A stretch of DNA of 64,000 bases from Camillea tinctor (Eukaryota; Ascomycota; Sordariomycetes; Xylariales; Xylariaceae), in the NCBI GenBank assembly GCA_022578605.1, contig MU394089.1, positions 124,001 through 188,000 of the forward strand, given 5' to 3'. Made by a program: the position numbers and the translations under genes. How positions within the stretch are numbered: the stretch's first letter is position 1; every line of letters starts with the position of its first letter. The notes beneath the pieces are model-generated. The model was given only the letters and a program-made list of their open reading frames with translations. It was not told where the DNA came from and made no database searches. Shown piece after piece: positions 46,980 through 56,393 of this stretch.

Positions 46980-48114
46980 TCATAATATATAAGTCGAGCT
47001 AAGCGCGAACGGCTTTTGTCTTATGTAGGCGCTGACGTTGGCCTGGCGGCTGCACTCGTTGAGGTAGTCGTGGACCTGGGGCAGGACGAAGTGGGGCTCG
47101 AACGAGTCGCCCTCGAACTCGGGGATGCGCAGCAGGTTGTAGGGCTCGGAGCGCGACTTCTCGGCCGAGTCGTCCACGAGCACCGTGTCCAGCTGGCTCC
47201 AGCGGCCGCCGGTGGCGTAGTCGGGGTGGGCTTCGGCAACGTCAGGGTCGTTCCACAAGTAGGTCAATCGCTTGTAGCACTGCACCCGCTGCAAGTAGTC
47301 CTCGGGGGTGAGGCCGAACTTGTCGCGCCCCCATACGGCGATGACCTTGTCGCGGAGCTCTGGCCGCAGGATCTGCTTCAGCATCTTATACATGTTCTCG
47401 GGCCGCGTGGAGGACCAGATGGCGACGGTGAAGGTGTTAATACAGTACTCGAGGAAGGTCCGGGTGTAGGGTCGCTCGACGAACAGCCTGGGATTCGTGG
47501 GGCTGGGCCTGTGCAGAAGAGTGCCGTTCAGGTCGAAGATGACGAGTATCTTTCGCGGGTGAGGAAGTATCATGGGCGGCGCGGAGGCGAGCCTCAGATA
47601 TTGGAGGGTTGGTTCGGGTATGCCGCCGGATTCTTTCGACGGCGGGACTATGGGTTGCCTCTCGGGCAATGGCCTTTTGGACATGGCTATTGGAGGCGCA
47701 AGGGGGGCGCCCAAGGATATTCCCTTAGGAGTGCGTTCAAATTCGCTGGGATTTACACGGTCAGAAAAGTGATCACGGCCAGTCCATTGTCACTAACCGC
47801 TCGAGTGGAGTCAATTTTCTTAACGGTAGGCGTTCCATAAAAGCAATGGGCACATATCCCGCCTTTGACGCTGGTTTGGTCTCGATGGGGATCTTGCTGC
47901 CAGCCTGGCCACCAACTTTCGAGATTAAGGTCGATTTACTCTCGGAATCACTCTGCAAGTCCTTTACGGCTGCGACTGGTGACAGCGAAGACAGCGAAGA
48001 CTGGAATCGCGTAGCTATGCGCCGCGGGTGAATGAAAGTTCGTACTATATTTCCCAGTTCATAGCGTGAGGAAGAAGTAATGCGAAGCATTCGTGTGCAG
48101 TTAGCAGCCACCAT
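46980..48114 (-). CDS. FCP1/NIF (NLI-interacting factor) domain protein, possibly mitochondrial
   Basis: Two exons, 48114-47798 and 47745-46980, separated by a 52-bp intron (GTTAGT donor, TTCTGAC branch, CCCAG acceptor), give 360 aa. A second in-frame ATG at 48090 gives a slightly shorter start. The N terminus from that Met (MLRITSSSRYELGNIVRTF) is basic and Ser/Arg-rich like a mitochondrial presequence. The FCP1 homology domain starts near residue 165: FDLNGTLLHRP, then AIWSSTRPENM, then LVDDSAEKSRSEPYN, the usual HAD core. The classic DxDxT is DLNGT, so the second Asp is Asn; I recall this variant in many fungal NIF-domain proteins, so it is probably a family trait, but phosphatase activity is doubtful. 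Only Tim50-like proteins of this fold are well known in mitochondria, and this is not an obvious Tim50. The gene is divergent from RRP36 (457 bp). The 3' half is GC-rich. Confidence 0.8.
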
Positions 48115-48571
48115 CCCCAAGATATATTCTGCTAGTACGCTAGGTACTGACGAATAAATAAATAAATAAAAAATACGCAAGTTGGACGAGGATTTAAAAG
48201 AGCCGAGGAAGTGAGAGGAAGAACCTTAGTAGTATAAGCAAGGTATGTACAGTAGTAGGTTAGAGGGGTCTTTTACATACCGGGAGAGAGATACAAAAAA
48301 AAAAGCTTATCGATAATTCGTATTGTCTAATCTTATCTTATCACACCCACCTTTTTTTTGGGGGGGGGGGGGGGGAGGCTTTACGGTTATCCACCTTGAT
48401 GGGCAACCCCAGATTCCCGTCTTTTTTTTTAAGCACCTGCAAGTTCTAATCGTTACCTAAAGGCTAAGAGGTATCTACTTAGGTACATACCTACACACCT
48501 ACATTACCACCTCCTTAGCATACCTTCACCACCACCACAAGTATCATATCAGATATCATAGCATAGTCATA
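48115..48571. promoter_or_regulatory. Divergent promoter region, FCP1-like / RRP36
   Basis: 457 bases between two divergent starts. It holds an AAAT tetranucleotide run (about 48155-48170), a T8-G16 block (48352-48375), and TACCTA/TAGGTA motifs near 48455-48500 close to the RRP36 start. No gene. Confidence 0.55.
48352..48375 (+). repeat. T8-G16 homopolymer block
   Basis: Eight T followed directly by sixteen G on the plus strand, within the divergent promoter. It is the longest uninterrupted G-run in the window. Confidence 0.8.
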
Positions 48572-49641
48572 ATGGGTGTGACAGGTCCAATTAAACGAAA
48601 ATTGCCATTCGGCGGATTGCAGCGACGAGTTCGAGCAAGAAGAGAGGAAGAGCCGGAACTAGACTCTGAAGAGATCTTGAGCGATGGATCTAGAGACGGA
48701 GAAAGCGACGATGAGGAAGAAAGTAACGAGGTACGGATTCTTTGCGAGGGAATCTTTATACCTAAACCATGTCCCGAGTCACTAACAAAAATATCCCCCC
48801 CTTTCTTTTTGCTCAGTCACACTCCAACGCCTCCTCCAAAGACGAAGACAGTGAGGAAGAAGCCGAGGAAGATAGCCCCGGCCCCTCCTCCTCTCTAGCC
48901 GCCGCCTCGCAGATCTCCTTCGGCGCCCTCGCCAAAGCCCAAGCCACCCTCCCCAGCGCACGGGACAAGAAGAACAGGAAGCGCAAAGCCGCGCGGGGCG
49001 AAGAAAGCGAAGACAGCGACGACGAAGGCCGTAACGAGCACCGCAAACCCTCCTCTTCCACCTCCAGGTCCAAGACCCCCCACCCCCCCCGAACCTCCAA
49101 GCACGCGCCCACCGAGCAGACGAGCAAGCGGCCCGTAACGCGCAGGCGCGAAGTCGTGGCCTACAGCAAGGTCGCGGCGCGGGACCCGCGGTTCTCCTCG
49201 GCCGTGAGCGCAGCCAGCAGCGGGTCGGGGCCGCTCGACGAGTCGCGGGCGCGGCAAGCGTACGGGTTCCTGGACTCGTACCGGGAGGCGGAGATGGGGT
49301 CTCTGCGGGAGGCGCTGAAGCAGGCGCGCGACGGTCCGGCGCGGGAGGAGCTCCAGCGGGCGCTGGCGGCGATGCGGGGGCGGCGGGAGGCGCAGGCGCG
49401 CAAGGACGCGGAGCGCGAGATGCTGGCGGCGCACCGGCGCTCGGAGCGCGCGCTCGTCGGCGCGGGAAAGAAGGCCCAGCCCTTCTACCTCAAGAAGAGC
49501 GAGCAGAAGAAGCGCCTCCTCGTCGACCGCTTCGCGGCCATGAAGAAGAAGGACGTGGACCGCGCCATCGAGCGCAGGCGCAAGAAGACGGCGGCGAAGG
49601 AGAGGCGCGATATGCCGTTTATGAGGAGGGAGGCGCAGTGA
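48572..49641 (+). CDS. RRP36: rRNA biogenesis protein RRP36
   Basis: Component of the 90S/SSU processome needed for early 18S rRNA processing. Two exons, 48572-48730 and 48817-49641, with an 86-bp intron (GTACGG donor, CACTAAC branch, CTCAG acceptor), give 327 aa. The N-terminal half is acidic and serine-rich (EEILSDGSRDGESDDEEES), followed by the conserved ISFGALAKAQ, RDPRFSS, GFLDSYREAEM, then the C-terminal signature FYLKKSEQKKRLLVDRF, DRAIERRRKKTAAKERRDMP. These blocks in this order are diagnostic. The second half is very GC-rich. It shares a divergent promoter with the FCP1-like gene and converges on COQ8. Confidence 0.93.
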
Positions 49642-50165
49642 GGGGGGAGTGGAGGTGGGTTTCGAAAAAAGAAAAATTAGATGGGGTTAGATAGGGGGAG
49701 GGGGGGGGGGGGGAGGGGGTGGGATTGTTATGGGAGAAGAGTATAGTAGTATACTTACTATGTTGTCTAGGACCCCTTAATAGACGGATGGTTACATACG
49801 TTAGAAAACTAGCTGTGTTGTAAGGCAGATAAAAGGGGTAAAGGGGGAGGATCTATTTTTTAATTATTCTACCACAATGATACCAAAGAACTTTTTCGCT
49901 CCAAAAAGAACAACAATTCCTCCTTTTTTTTTCTCTTCCTCTCTCTCTATATCTACTGGCTCCCTCTACCCCATATATGGTAATTCAACGTCTCTCTATC
50001 CCCATCTCTTCTCCACCTGTCAATAGCATATATTCTACATGCGTTAGGGTAGGTACATATATAATAATACAAGTCTTTCGTAGTTCGCTTCCCAGCAAGC
50101 CAGAACACACCCCTTCCCAACAACTAACCAAGTTACTCAGCTCAGCTCAGGTAAGGGGGTATCAT
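49642..50165. other. Convergent 3' intergenic region, RRP36 / COQ8
   Basis: 524 bases between stop codons. The RRP36 side carries a G-rich tract at 49694-49723. The COQ8 side has CT-rich DNA. No gene. Confidence 0.55.
49694..49723 (+). repeat. G-rich tract, potential quadruplex in the RRP36 3' UTR
   Basis: G-runs of about 5, 14, 5 and 3 separated by single A or T bases, beginning 53 bases after the RRP36 stop on the sense strand. Confidence 0.7.
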
Positions 50166-52553
50166 CTATTTCGAACCCAACAACCCGCCGTACCCGCCCC
50201 TCTGCAGCGCATTCACGAACAGCTCGCGGCAGGGGACCTTGCTTCCAAGACGCGCGCACAGCAGGAAAGCGCCGCTGAGCTTGCGGTGGAGGCTGTAGGT
50301 CTCCTCGGGCGGGGGGCTGAGGCGCTCACGGATCATGACGGGGATCTGCTCCTTGACGCGCTCGGTGATGGTCTGGTCGCTGAAATCGTAGACCGCGGGG
50401 GCGGCGGCGAGGAAGGGCTCCGCGAGCGTGAGGATGGAGGCGGCGTGGGCGTCGAGCATGGCCCGGCTCTCGTGGCCGGTCAGGTAGCCGAGGACCTGGG
50501 ACAGGCGCTCGACCTCGGGGCGGTCGGCCCGCGAGGCGGCCGCGAGCAGGGCCACGTAGCTGCGCACGAAGGCGGCGGGGAACGCGCGCGAGGCGCCGAA
50601 GTCGAGCAGCTGCAGCCGCTGCGTGCGGGCGTCGTACAGGAAGTTGGTCCAGTTCGGGTCCGTCTGCATGAAGCGGAACTCGGTGATCTCGCGCAGGCAG
50701 AGGCGCAGGATCTGCGTCCCGATCCAGTCACGCTGCGCCTGCGTGAACGACTTGATCCGCGTCACGCCCACGCCCGGCATGAACTCCATCGTCAGCACGT
50801 GCTTGCCCGACGCCGCAGGGTAGATCTTCGGCACGGCGAAGACGTCCGGCTCGTCCGCGAGGAGCTCCCGGTACTTCTGGCCGCACTCGGCCTCGCGCTC
50901 GTAGTCGCACTCCCAACCTAGTTCCAGCCGAGCGTTGTCGATGGTCTTATTTAGATATAGTCCCTTCGGTAGCATCTTGGAAGCCGTCAGGAGCATGGAC
51001 AGGTTGTCGAGATCCGAGTTGATCGAATCGGCGACTCCGGGGAACTGGATCTTGACTGCGACTTTTTCGCCCGTAGCCTTGAGTGTGGCACGATGGACCT
51101 GCCCGATCGACGCAGCGGCTATAGGCGTCTCCTCGAACTCTTCAAAGAGGTCTCGCCACTCGGCACCTAAGTTTACGACGAGCACGCGATCACGTTGCCA
51201 CGCGGGCATGTAGTCGGCCCGGTCCTGGACACGCTGGAGCACCTCCTGTATTGGGCCAGGGAGCATCTTCGAGTCCTGGAAGCTCATCATCTGGCCCATC
51301 TTCAACGCCGCCCCTCTCATCCGCGAGAGCTTAGAAACGAGTCTCTCCATATTTCCAGAGCTAAGCAAGACGGATCCCTGGCCTCCGCCACCGAAGCCTC
51401 TGCTGAAGCTCTCGCTTATTGCTCCACCGAGCATGCCTGCTGCTAACCCTCCATAGTTCCATATCCTACTTAACCGAGTAGCCGGCACCTTTGACTCCCG
51501 AAGAGTGTAGGCCGGTTTTGACGGCTCATCAGTGTGAGACGAAAGAGATTGGGGCGCAGACGTATTAGATACATCCGTTTTGGTAGAGCCGGCATTCTCG
51601 TTCTCAGACTTTTCGCCGGTTGTACCCTTGATATGAGAATTGGCTTCTTGTGTAAAGTCTGACGTAGCATTATCAGATGGGTTTACTTCTCCTATCGATG
51701 GCTCAATTGTCGGTGATAGCGGCGCAGAAACCTCCCCCTGGATTTCCAGCTTGCTGTTATTAGATTTAGCCTGCTGTTTTCTTTCTACCTCCCTGGATGC
51801 TACTGTGCCTTTTTCGACCGGTGACCGTTTACCAGCAGCATCCGGGCTCATAGAAGAGGACGGCTTAGCCTCTTCTGCTACTTTCGGTTTACCATGACCG
51901 AAATCTTTGAACCAGCTAGGGGTTGGCGGCGATGTCTTAGGTTTTGTCTTTCCCAGTGCAGCTTTATAGTTGTCGAGCGCCTGGGATCCTCGGTGCGTAT
52001 GGAAGACGTTGATATTCACACCCGGGGGTACATCCCCATCATTAATAGGTCCTTTGGGAGGAGATACCGTCTTTTCCTTTCCCCCTACACCTGAATTCGC
52101 CTCTATATTCTCATTTGCTTTCTCTCTGAGCTGTGTTAAGATAGCACTCTGATCTGGCCGTATTGATCCGGGTTCTCGAGTTATCGCATCAACTTTTGGC
52201 GGGCTGGGTTGGAAAGTGCTCCCTGAGACATCATGTCTTCCCAGTGATAAACCTGTTCGGGATTTAAGGGAACCATGTTTCTGTTCTCCAGCATCTGTAG
52301 CTGAGGGCTGAGTTGGCAGATTATCCTCGCGTGCTTGTTCACTGGTTTTGCTTGAGCCAGATGAGTCTTCGGCAGCAGCGGCGGTATCCTGTTGGTGGGA
52401 TTCCCGAGGCTGATCTCTCAGTGACTGCACTATACTTGACGTTCGACTATAGCGATCGAGCTGCCTAGTCCGAAGCTCTAGGTGTCTCGAGGCGACGGAC
52501 CTGGACGCTTTGACGACAGCAGCCAAGTCGATGACGATATCTGCGAACCGCAT
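50166..52553 (-). CDS. COQ8: Atypical kinase COQ8 (ABC1/ADCK3/UbiB family), mitochondrial
   Basis: ATPase/atypical kinase of the inner mitochondrial membrane matrix face that supports the coenzyme Q biosynthesis complex. Single exon, 795 aa, ATG at 52553. The N-terminal 330 residues are low-complexity, Ser/Lys/Pro-rich, longer than in yeast. The UbiB core then begins: the KxGQ motif in GAALKMGQMMSFQD (near residue 418), the Ala-rich loop AAASIGQVH, the ion-pair Lys in VAVKIQFPG, the catalytic-loop-like FMQTDPNWTNFLYD and metal-binding DFGASR. All the family hallmarks, including KxGQ and AAAS, are intact. The C-terminal third is GC-rich whereas the 5' half is not, with a visible change near 50930. 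It lies between the ribosome-biogenesis genes RRP36 and UTP13. Confidence 0.95.
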   Translation of the reverse strand: MRFADIVIDLAAVVKASRSVASRHLELRTRQLDRYSRTSSIVQSLRDQPRESHQQDTAAAAEDSSGSSKTSEQAREDNLPTQPSATDAGEQKHGSLKSRTGLSLGRHDVSGSTFQPSPPKVDAITREPGSIRPDQSAILTQLREKANENIEANSGVGGKEKTVSPPKGPINDGDVPPGVNINVFHTHRGSQALDNYKAALGKTKPKTSPPTPSWFKDFGHGKPKVAEEAKPSSSMSPDAAGKRSPVEKGTVASREVERKQQAKSNNSKLEIQGEVSAPLSPTIEPSIGEVNPSDNATSDFTQEANSHIKGTTGEKSENENAGSTKTDVSNTSAPQSLSSHTDEPSKPAYTLRESKVPATRLSRIWNYGGLAAGMLGGAISESFSRGFGGGGQGSVLLSSGNMERLVSKLSRMRGAALKMGQMMSFQDSKMLPGPIQEVLQRVQDRADYMPAWQRDRVLVVNLGAEWRDLFEEFEETPIAAASIGQVHRATLKATGEKVAVKIQFPGVADSINSDLDNLSMLLTASKMLPKGLYLNKTIDNARLELGWECDYEREAECGQKYRELLADEPDVFAVPKIYPAASGKHVLTMEFMPGVGVTRIKSFTQAQRDWIGTQILRLCLREITEFRFMQTDPNWTNFLYDARTQRLQLLDFGASRAFPAAFVRSYVALLAAASRADRPEVERLSQVLGYLTGHESRAMLDAHAASILTLAEPFLAAAPAVYDFSDQTITERVKEQIPVMIRERLSPPPEETYSLHRKLSGAFLLCARLGSKVPCRELFVNALQRGGYGGLLGSK

Positions 52554-52973
52554 CGGGATGGCTTATGATCGACAATGCAAGAATCTCATATTATTCTCGC
52601 CCGCATAGTTACTTACGTGAGTAAGTCTTGACTTTTAGACTAAAGTCCAAAGCTATTTAATCTAAGAACCGCAAACCAACTAAGTGGTAACTACTAACTT
52701 AGAGTAAATGCGTGTTTATACAATTTCATTCTAATACCTTTAAAAAAAATTACCTAAAGATCTTTGGAAAGTACCTAACCCAGTACCTAGAGTGAGCTTG
52801 TGCCACAGATGTGGCTTAGCCTCTGAATGCGACGCCACATCTTCGTGTTATTTCAGGTATATGTTCGCATAGGTAATATGTAGTCAGTAGTAGTATAGAT
52901 ATGTACTAGTATGTAGCCAGGGGACTGCATATATCGTACTTGTACAATCGAAATTTACATTGAAGTTGATTAT
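52554..52973. other. Intergenic, COQ8 promoter / UTP13 3' UTR
   Basis: 420 AT-rich bases with two CAGTACCTAG/TACCTAAC motifs near 52775. No gene. Confidence 0.5.
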
Positions 52974-55811
52974 CTACGTCATTATAGCATCGTTATCCCC
53001 ATTATCTACTAACCTCATATCATCCAAACTAGGTGCGAGGCTATCCATCTCTCGCAGGGTATATTCCACCAGGTAACTCTCATCTACCAGCTCCTCCATG
53101 CGCTTATAGTGCCTTTCAGTATAGACCTTCAGCGCGTTCAGTACTTCTTTCAAACTTTTCTGTCCCCGAGCTCCTTTGATGGACAAACTGGATAATCTTG
53201 AGGCTGGGTAGATCTTTACGAGGGTCCAAAGAATGCGCTGCGCCATCGGTGCTGTTCTGGCATTTGTGTTCCAATCTCGGAGCCTTAGAAGAAGTAGGAA
53301 GAGCTGCTCATCAGTAAGACTAGACAACGCTTCGTCGACAGCTTTTAGGCCGCACAGGCTACCAGCATCTGGCTTTGGAGAGCTAACCACCCGCTCAAAG
53401 AGGCTCTGCAATTTGCGAGGATGATTGAGTTGGAGTGCTAGTGTGATAGCTTCTCGATACGCTCCAACGTACTCGTAATTGTCCAGCTCTTGTTCCTGCT
53501 CAATGAGTTTGAGCGCTGCTTTATTGGAAGCAACCTGGGTCTCTGTGGACGTATCTTTCCAGAATGTCACGGTCGAGTCACCACTTCCCGAGACAATCAT
53601 ATTGGTTTCGGGCTGAACTGCCAATGCCCAAACTCGGTCTTCGTGGTTGTCCAATGTGCATTCAGCCTCACCAGAATTAACATCCCATACCTTTACCAGC
53701 CCGTCACCTCCTGCACTAGCAATTAGGATCGGCTTTTTAGAGCGTTCCTCGTTCGGTGGAATATTAAGCCAGACTACTTTGAGGACGCTATTTGAATGGC
53801 CCTCAAAGGTCCTCAAACAAGTATAATCGGTGAGGTTCCACAGTTTAACCGTTTTATCACCACTTCCTGTAATTAGTACGCCTTTACCGGCCACTGCTCC
53901 TTGCTCGCCCTGAAGAACGGGCGCGCTTGGGGGAGCGAAGCAAACCGACCAGACACCTCGTCGATGGCCACGAAGTATGCCTTGAACTTCACCTTCCTCT
54001 ATCGACCAGATTTTTACTAGCTTGTCCTGGGATGCCGAGGCGAATAGCTGTGATGAACTATTAACGTCGATAGCATTTATATCTTTATCGTGAGCTTTCC
54101 GTGTATAGGCAGCTCTGATCCCTGATTTTGCGCTCTGCTGCCGCTCTCGAGGAACTAGCCATTTTTTGATGGTCTGGTCGGAGGAACCTGTTACCAGAAA
54201 CTGCGGGGGGTGGTCCAATGGATTACTGAAAACCTTGGAGCCTTCAGTAGGTCGGGTCCGAGGTAGCGCCACGGCACCTACAGACTCAGCGTGTCCGGGG
54301 AATGTTGCCCAACAGGTGTAAGAATCGTTAGCGGGATCTACCCGCCATAGCTTGGCCGTATTGTCCTTTGCGCCGGTAGCAACCCAGTGTCCGGACCAAT
54401 CAACATCAAGTGATATAATGATATCATCGTGACCTTTGAGAAGAGCTATATCCTGGCCAAAATACTCAGCAGAAAGTAATGTGTCGGGATTGTGGTTTGG
54501 TGCAGAAACAGCAACTATCCTGATATCTTCGGAATTCGTCGCCAATGCCATTAGAGAATGATCTGGAAGTAAGTATCGTAAGTCGATAATATCGTCGTGG
54601 GTCCCAGATATACGACGAAATGGTTCGGGAGGCGCCATCGGAGACGAGGTATCGATATCAGTAGGAATCTGGAAGAGAGATATGGTATGGTCCACCTGGA
54701 TACAGGCAATAAACGAGAGGCCAGGCCGGTACACTGCTCCAACAAAAGCTTCCGGCTCTAGTTTTGCCTTCTGCTCTTTCGTTAGTTCCCGGCCATTATC
54801 AGTTGCCCATATGCGCAAGCAACCGTTCGACCCCGCAGTGTAGGTGAGCTGGCCATCTCCAATAAACCCGACAGCTTCGATAAGTTCGAAACAAGGAACA
54901 ACCTTTCGCGGCTTCCAGGATTTCGTATCCCACCATCTTATTGTCTTGTCTCTGCTAGCCGTGACCAGCGTGTTCTGAGTGGGCGAATAGTCAAGCCCCT
55001 GGACATCCGAAACGTGAGAGTCGAGATTAGCAACCACATTTCTTTTATGTAGATCCCATACACGAATCTTGCCGTCCTGGCTTCCGGATGCAAGCCGCAG
55101 GCGGACCGTAGCCAGCTCCTCCTCTTCAACCTCGTCTAGGGCCGTTTTCGACTTCCGTCTCTTTTTCTTTTCAGACTCGTTCGTGTTACTCGCAGCTATT
55201 TCGAAGAAGTGAAGCGCAGACACGAGCACGCTCGGTCCGCGAAAGGTATGTGTTACATAACCGCCACTGATATCCCACACTTTGACTGAGCCATCGGTGC
55301 CGCCTGTTGCGAGCAGGGTACTCGTCTTGTCGACAGCGAGGACGACAACAGGGGTGCTGTGAGGTTTTACCGTCCGCACGAGTTGAGGTTCTATCGAATC
55401 GCTTGAAGGTGTTCGGTTTAAGGCATATATGCGCATAGAAAGTGACCGGGAACAGATGATCAGGTGGGAAGCCGAAGGGGTCACTAGAAGATGGTTGATG
55501 AATGGTGAGCTTGGGACGCGGCAGTTATAACAGCATAGTCAACTCACATATTAACGTCGATATGAGCTCTCCATCCTAAATTGAATAGGTCAACATAAAT
55601 CAGTTCCAAAGGGGTAAAAGAGGAAAAAACAAACCCCTTCAACTTTGGTGATGTGCTTCCCGGTCTTGAGGTCGGTCAAGATCGCATCTTCACCCAAGGT
55701 CGTAGCTAAGATGCGTGCGCCATCCTCAATTGCGATAGCTCCGCCGGTAAAAACAGGCCGAATAACTTCAGTTGCATCAAATGTCGTCTTGAAGGGCGTT
55801 TTATTGGCCAT
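52974..55811 (-). CDS. UTP13: U3 snoRNP WD40 protein UTP13 (TBL3 homologue)
   Basis: Subunit of the UTP-B complex of the small-subunit processome, acting on pre-18S rRNA in the nucleolus. Three exons, 55811-55635, 55575-55548 (only 28 bp) and 55483-52974, give 904 aa. The first exon begins MANKTPFKTTFDATEVIRP; the microexon encodes DGELISTLI and completes the first WD blade. About a dozen WD repeats follow in two propellers, with GTDGSVKVWD, GSQDGKIRVWD, SRDKTIRWWD, GSGDKTVKLWN and GSGDSTVTFWK endings. The C-terminal Utp13 domain includes LRLRDWNTNARTAPMAQRIL. An acidic/basic insert (ESEKKKRRKSK) lies in the second repeat. The gene is divergent from the 523-aa gene. Confidence 0.93.
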
Positions 55812-56059
55812 CTCGAAGATTAAAATAGTTGCGCCCAGCAGTGACCGACGAATGAAGTGGTTTTGGTAGAAGTGAAGAACGAGGAACTCGGGAAATTTTT
55901 ATGAAGCGATAGCGATAACTATTATCGATAACATGTTGATTAGCTCAGGTCTTTGCCTAATTAGTACCTTCCAATAACTCTAACGACTGGAGGCAATAAT
56001 ATGTGGGGTTGTTTGAGGTGTTGCACTAATCTTGCTATCCTTCACTTTTGAAGTAGTAC

Positions 56060-56087
56060 TTAGGTAACCTTAGGTAACCTTAGGTAA
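56060..56087. repeat. TTAGGTAACC tandem repeat
   Basis: Almost three 10-base units. It belongs to the same TAGGTA word family as the dispersed palindromes elsewhere. Confidence 0.75.
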
Positions 56088-56141
56088 TCATTAAAAAAGC
56101 ATCGCCTTATTGAATACCTGATATTGGATTCATCATCTATT

Positions 56142-56163
56142 ACACACACACTCTCTCTCTCTC
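56142..56163. repeat. AC/CT dinucleotide tract
   Basis: Five AC units passing directly into six CT units, in the divergent promoter. Confidence 0.75.
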
Positions 56164-56393
56164 ATATCCAGGCGGGTCATGGTTGAATAATTGATGATAC
56201 CCATTTCAACAAAGTAAAACACACGGGTTGCACTTTCTTTCATTGCCTCCCATCATTGAGCGCGCCTTTCTCAACGATGCTTTCCTCGGGTAGAAGCATG
56301 CAGCCTCGCAACTCACTCATCCATTATTATTATTACTAGACATACACAGAGACACGCGCCCACCCCAAAAGCAACTGCACCATCACCTCCACC

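Larger units (their letters stand above)
55812..56393. promoter_or_regulatory. Divergent promoter region, UTP13 / 523-aa gene
   Basis: 582 bases between divergent starts. It contains a TTAGGTAACC x3 tandem (56060-56087) and an ACACAC-CTCTCT tract (56142-56163). CT tracts are common near fungal promoters. No gene. Confidence 0.55.

Noticed and set aside
47016..47840. 274-codon open frame on the plus strand
   Set aside because: Antisense shadow of the FCP1-like gene in GC-rich DNA; residues are low-complexity Gly/Val/Leu/Arg.
48895..49434. 179-codon open frame on the minus strand
   Set aside because: Antisense shadow of RRP36 exon 2.
49977..50921. 314-codon open frame on the plus strand
   Set aside because: Antisense to the GC-rich end of COQ8, with Arg/Glu/His-rich nonsense sequence.
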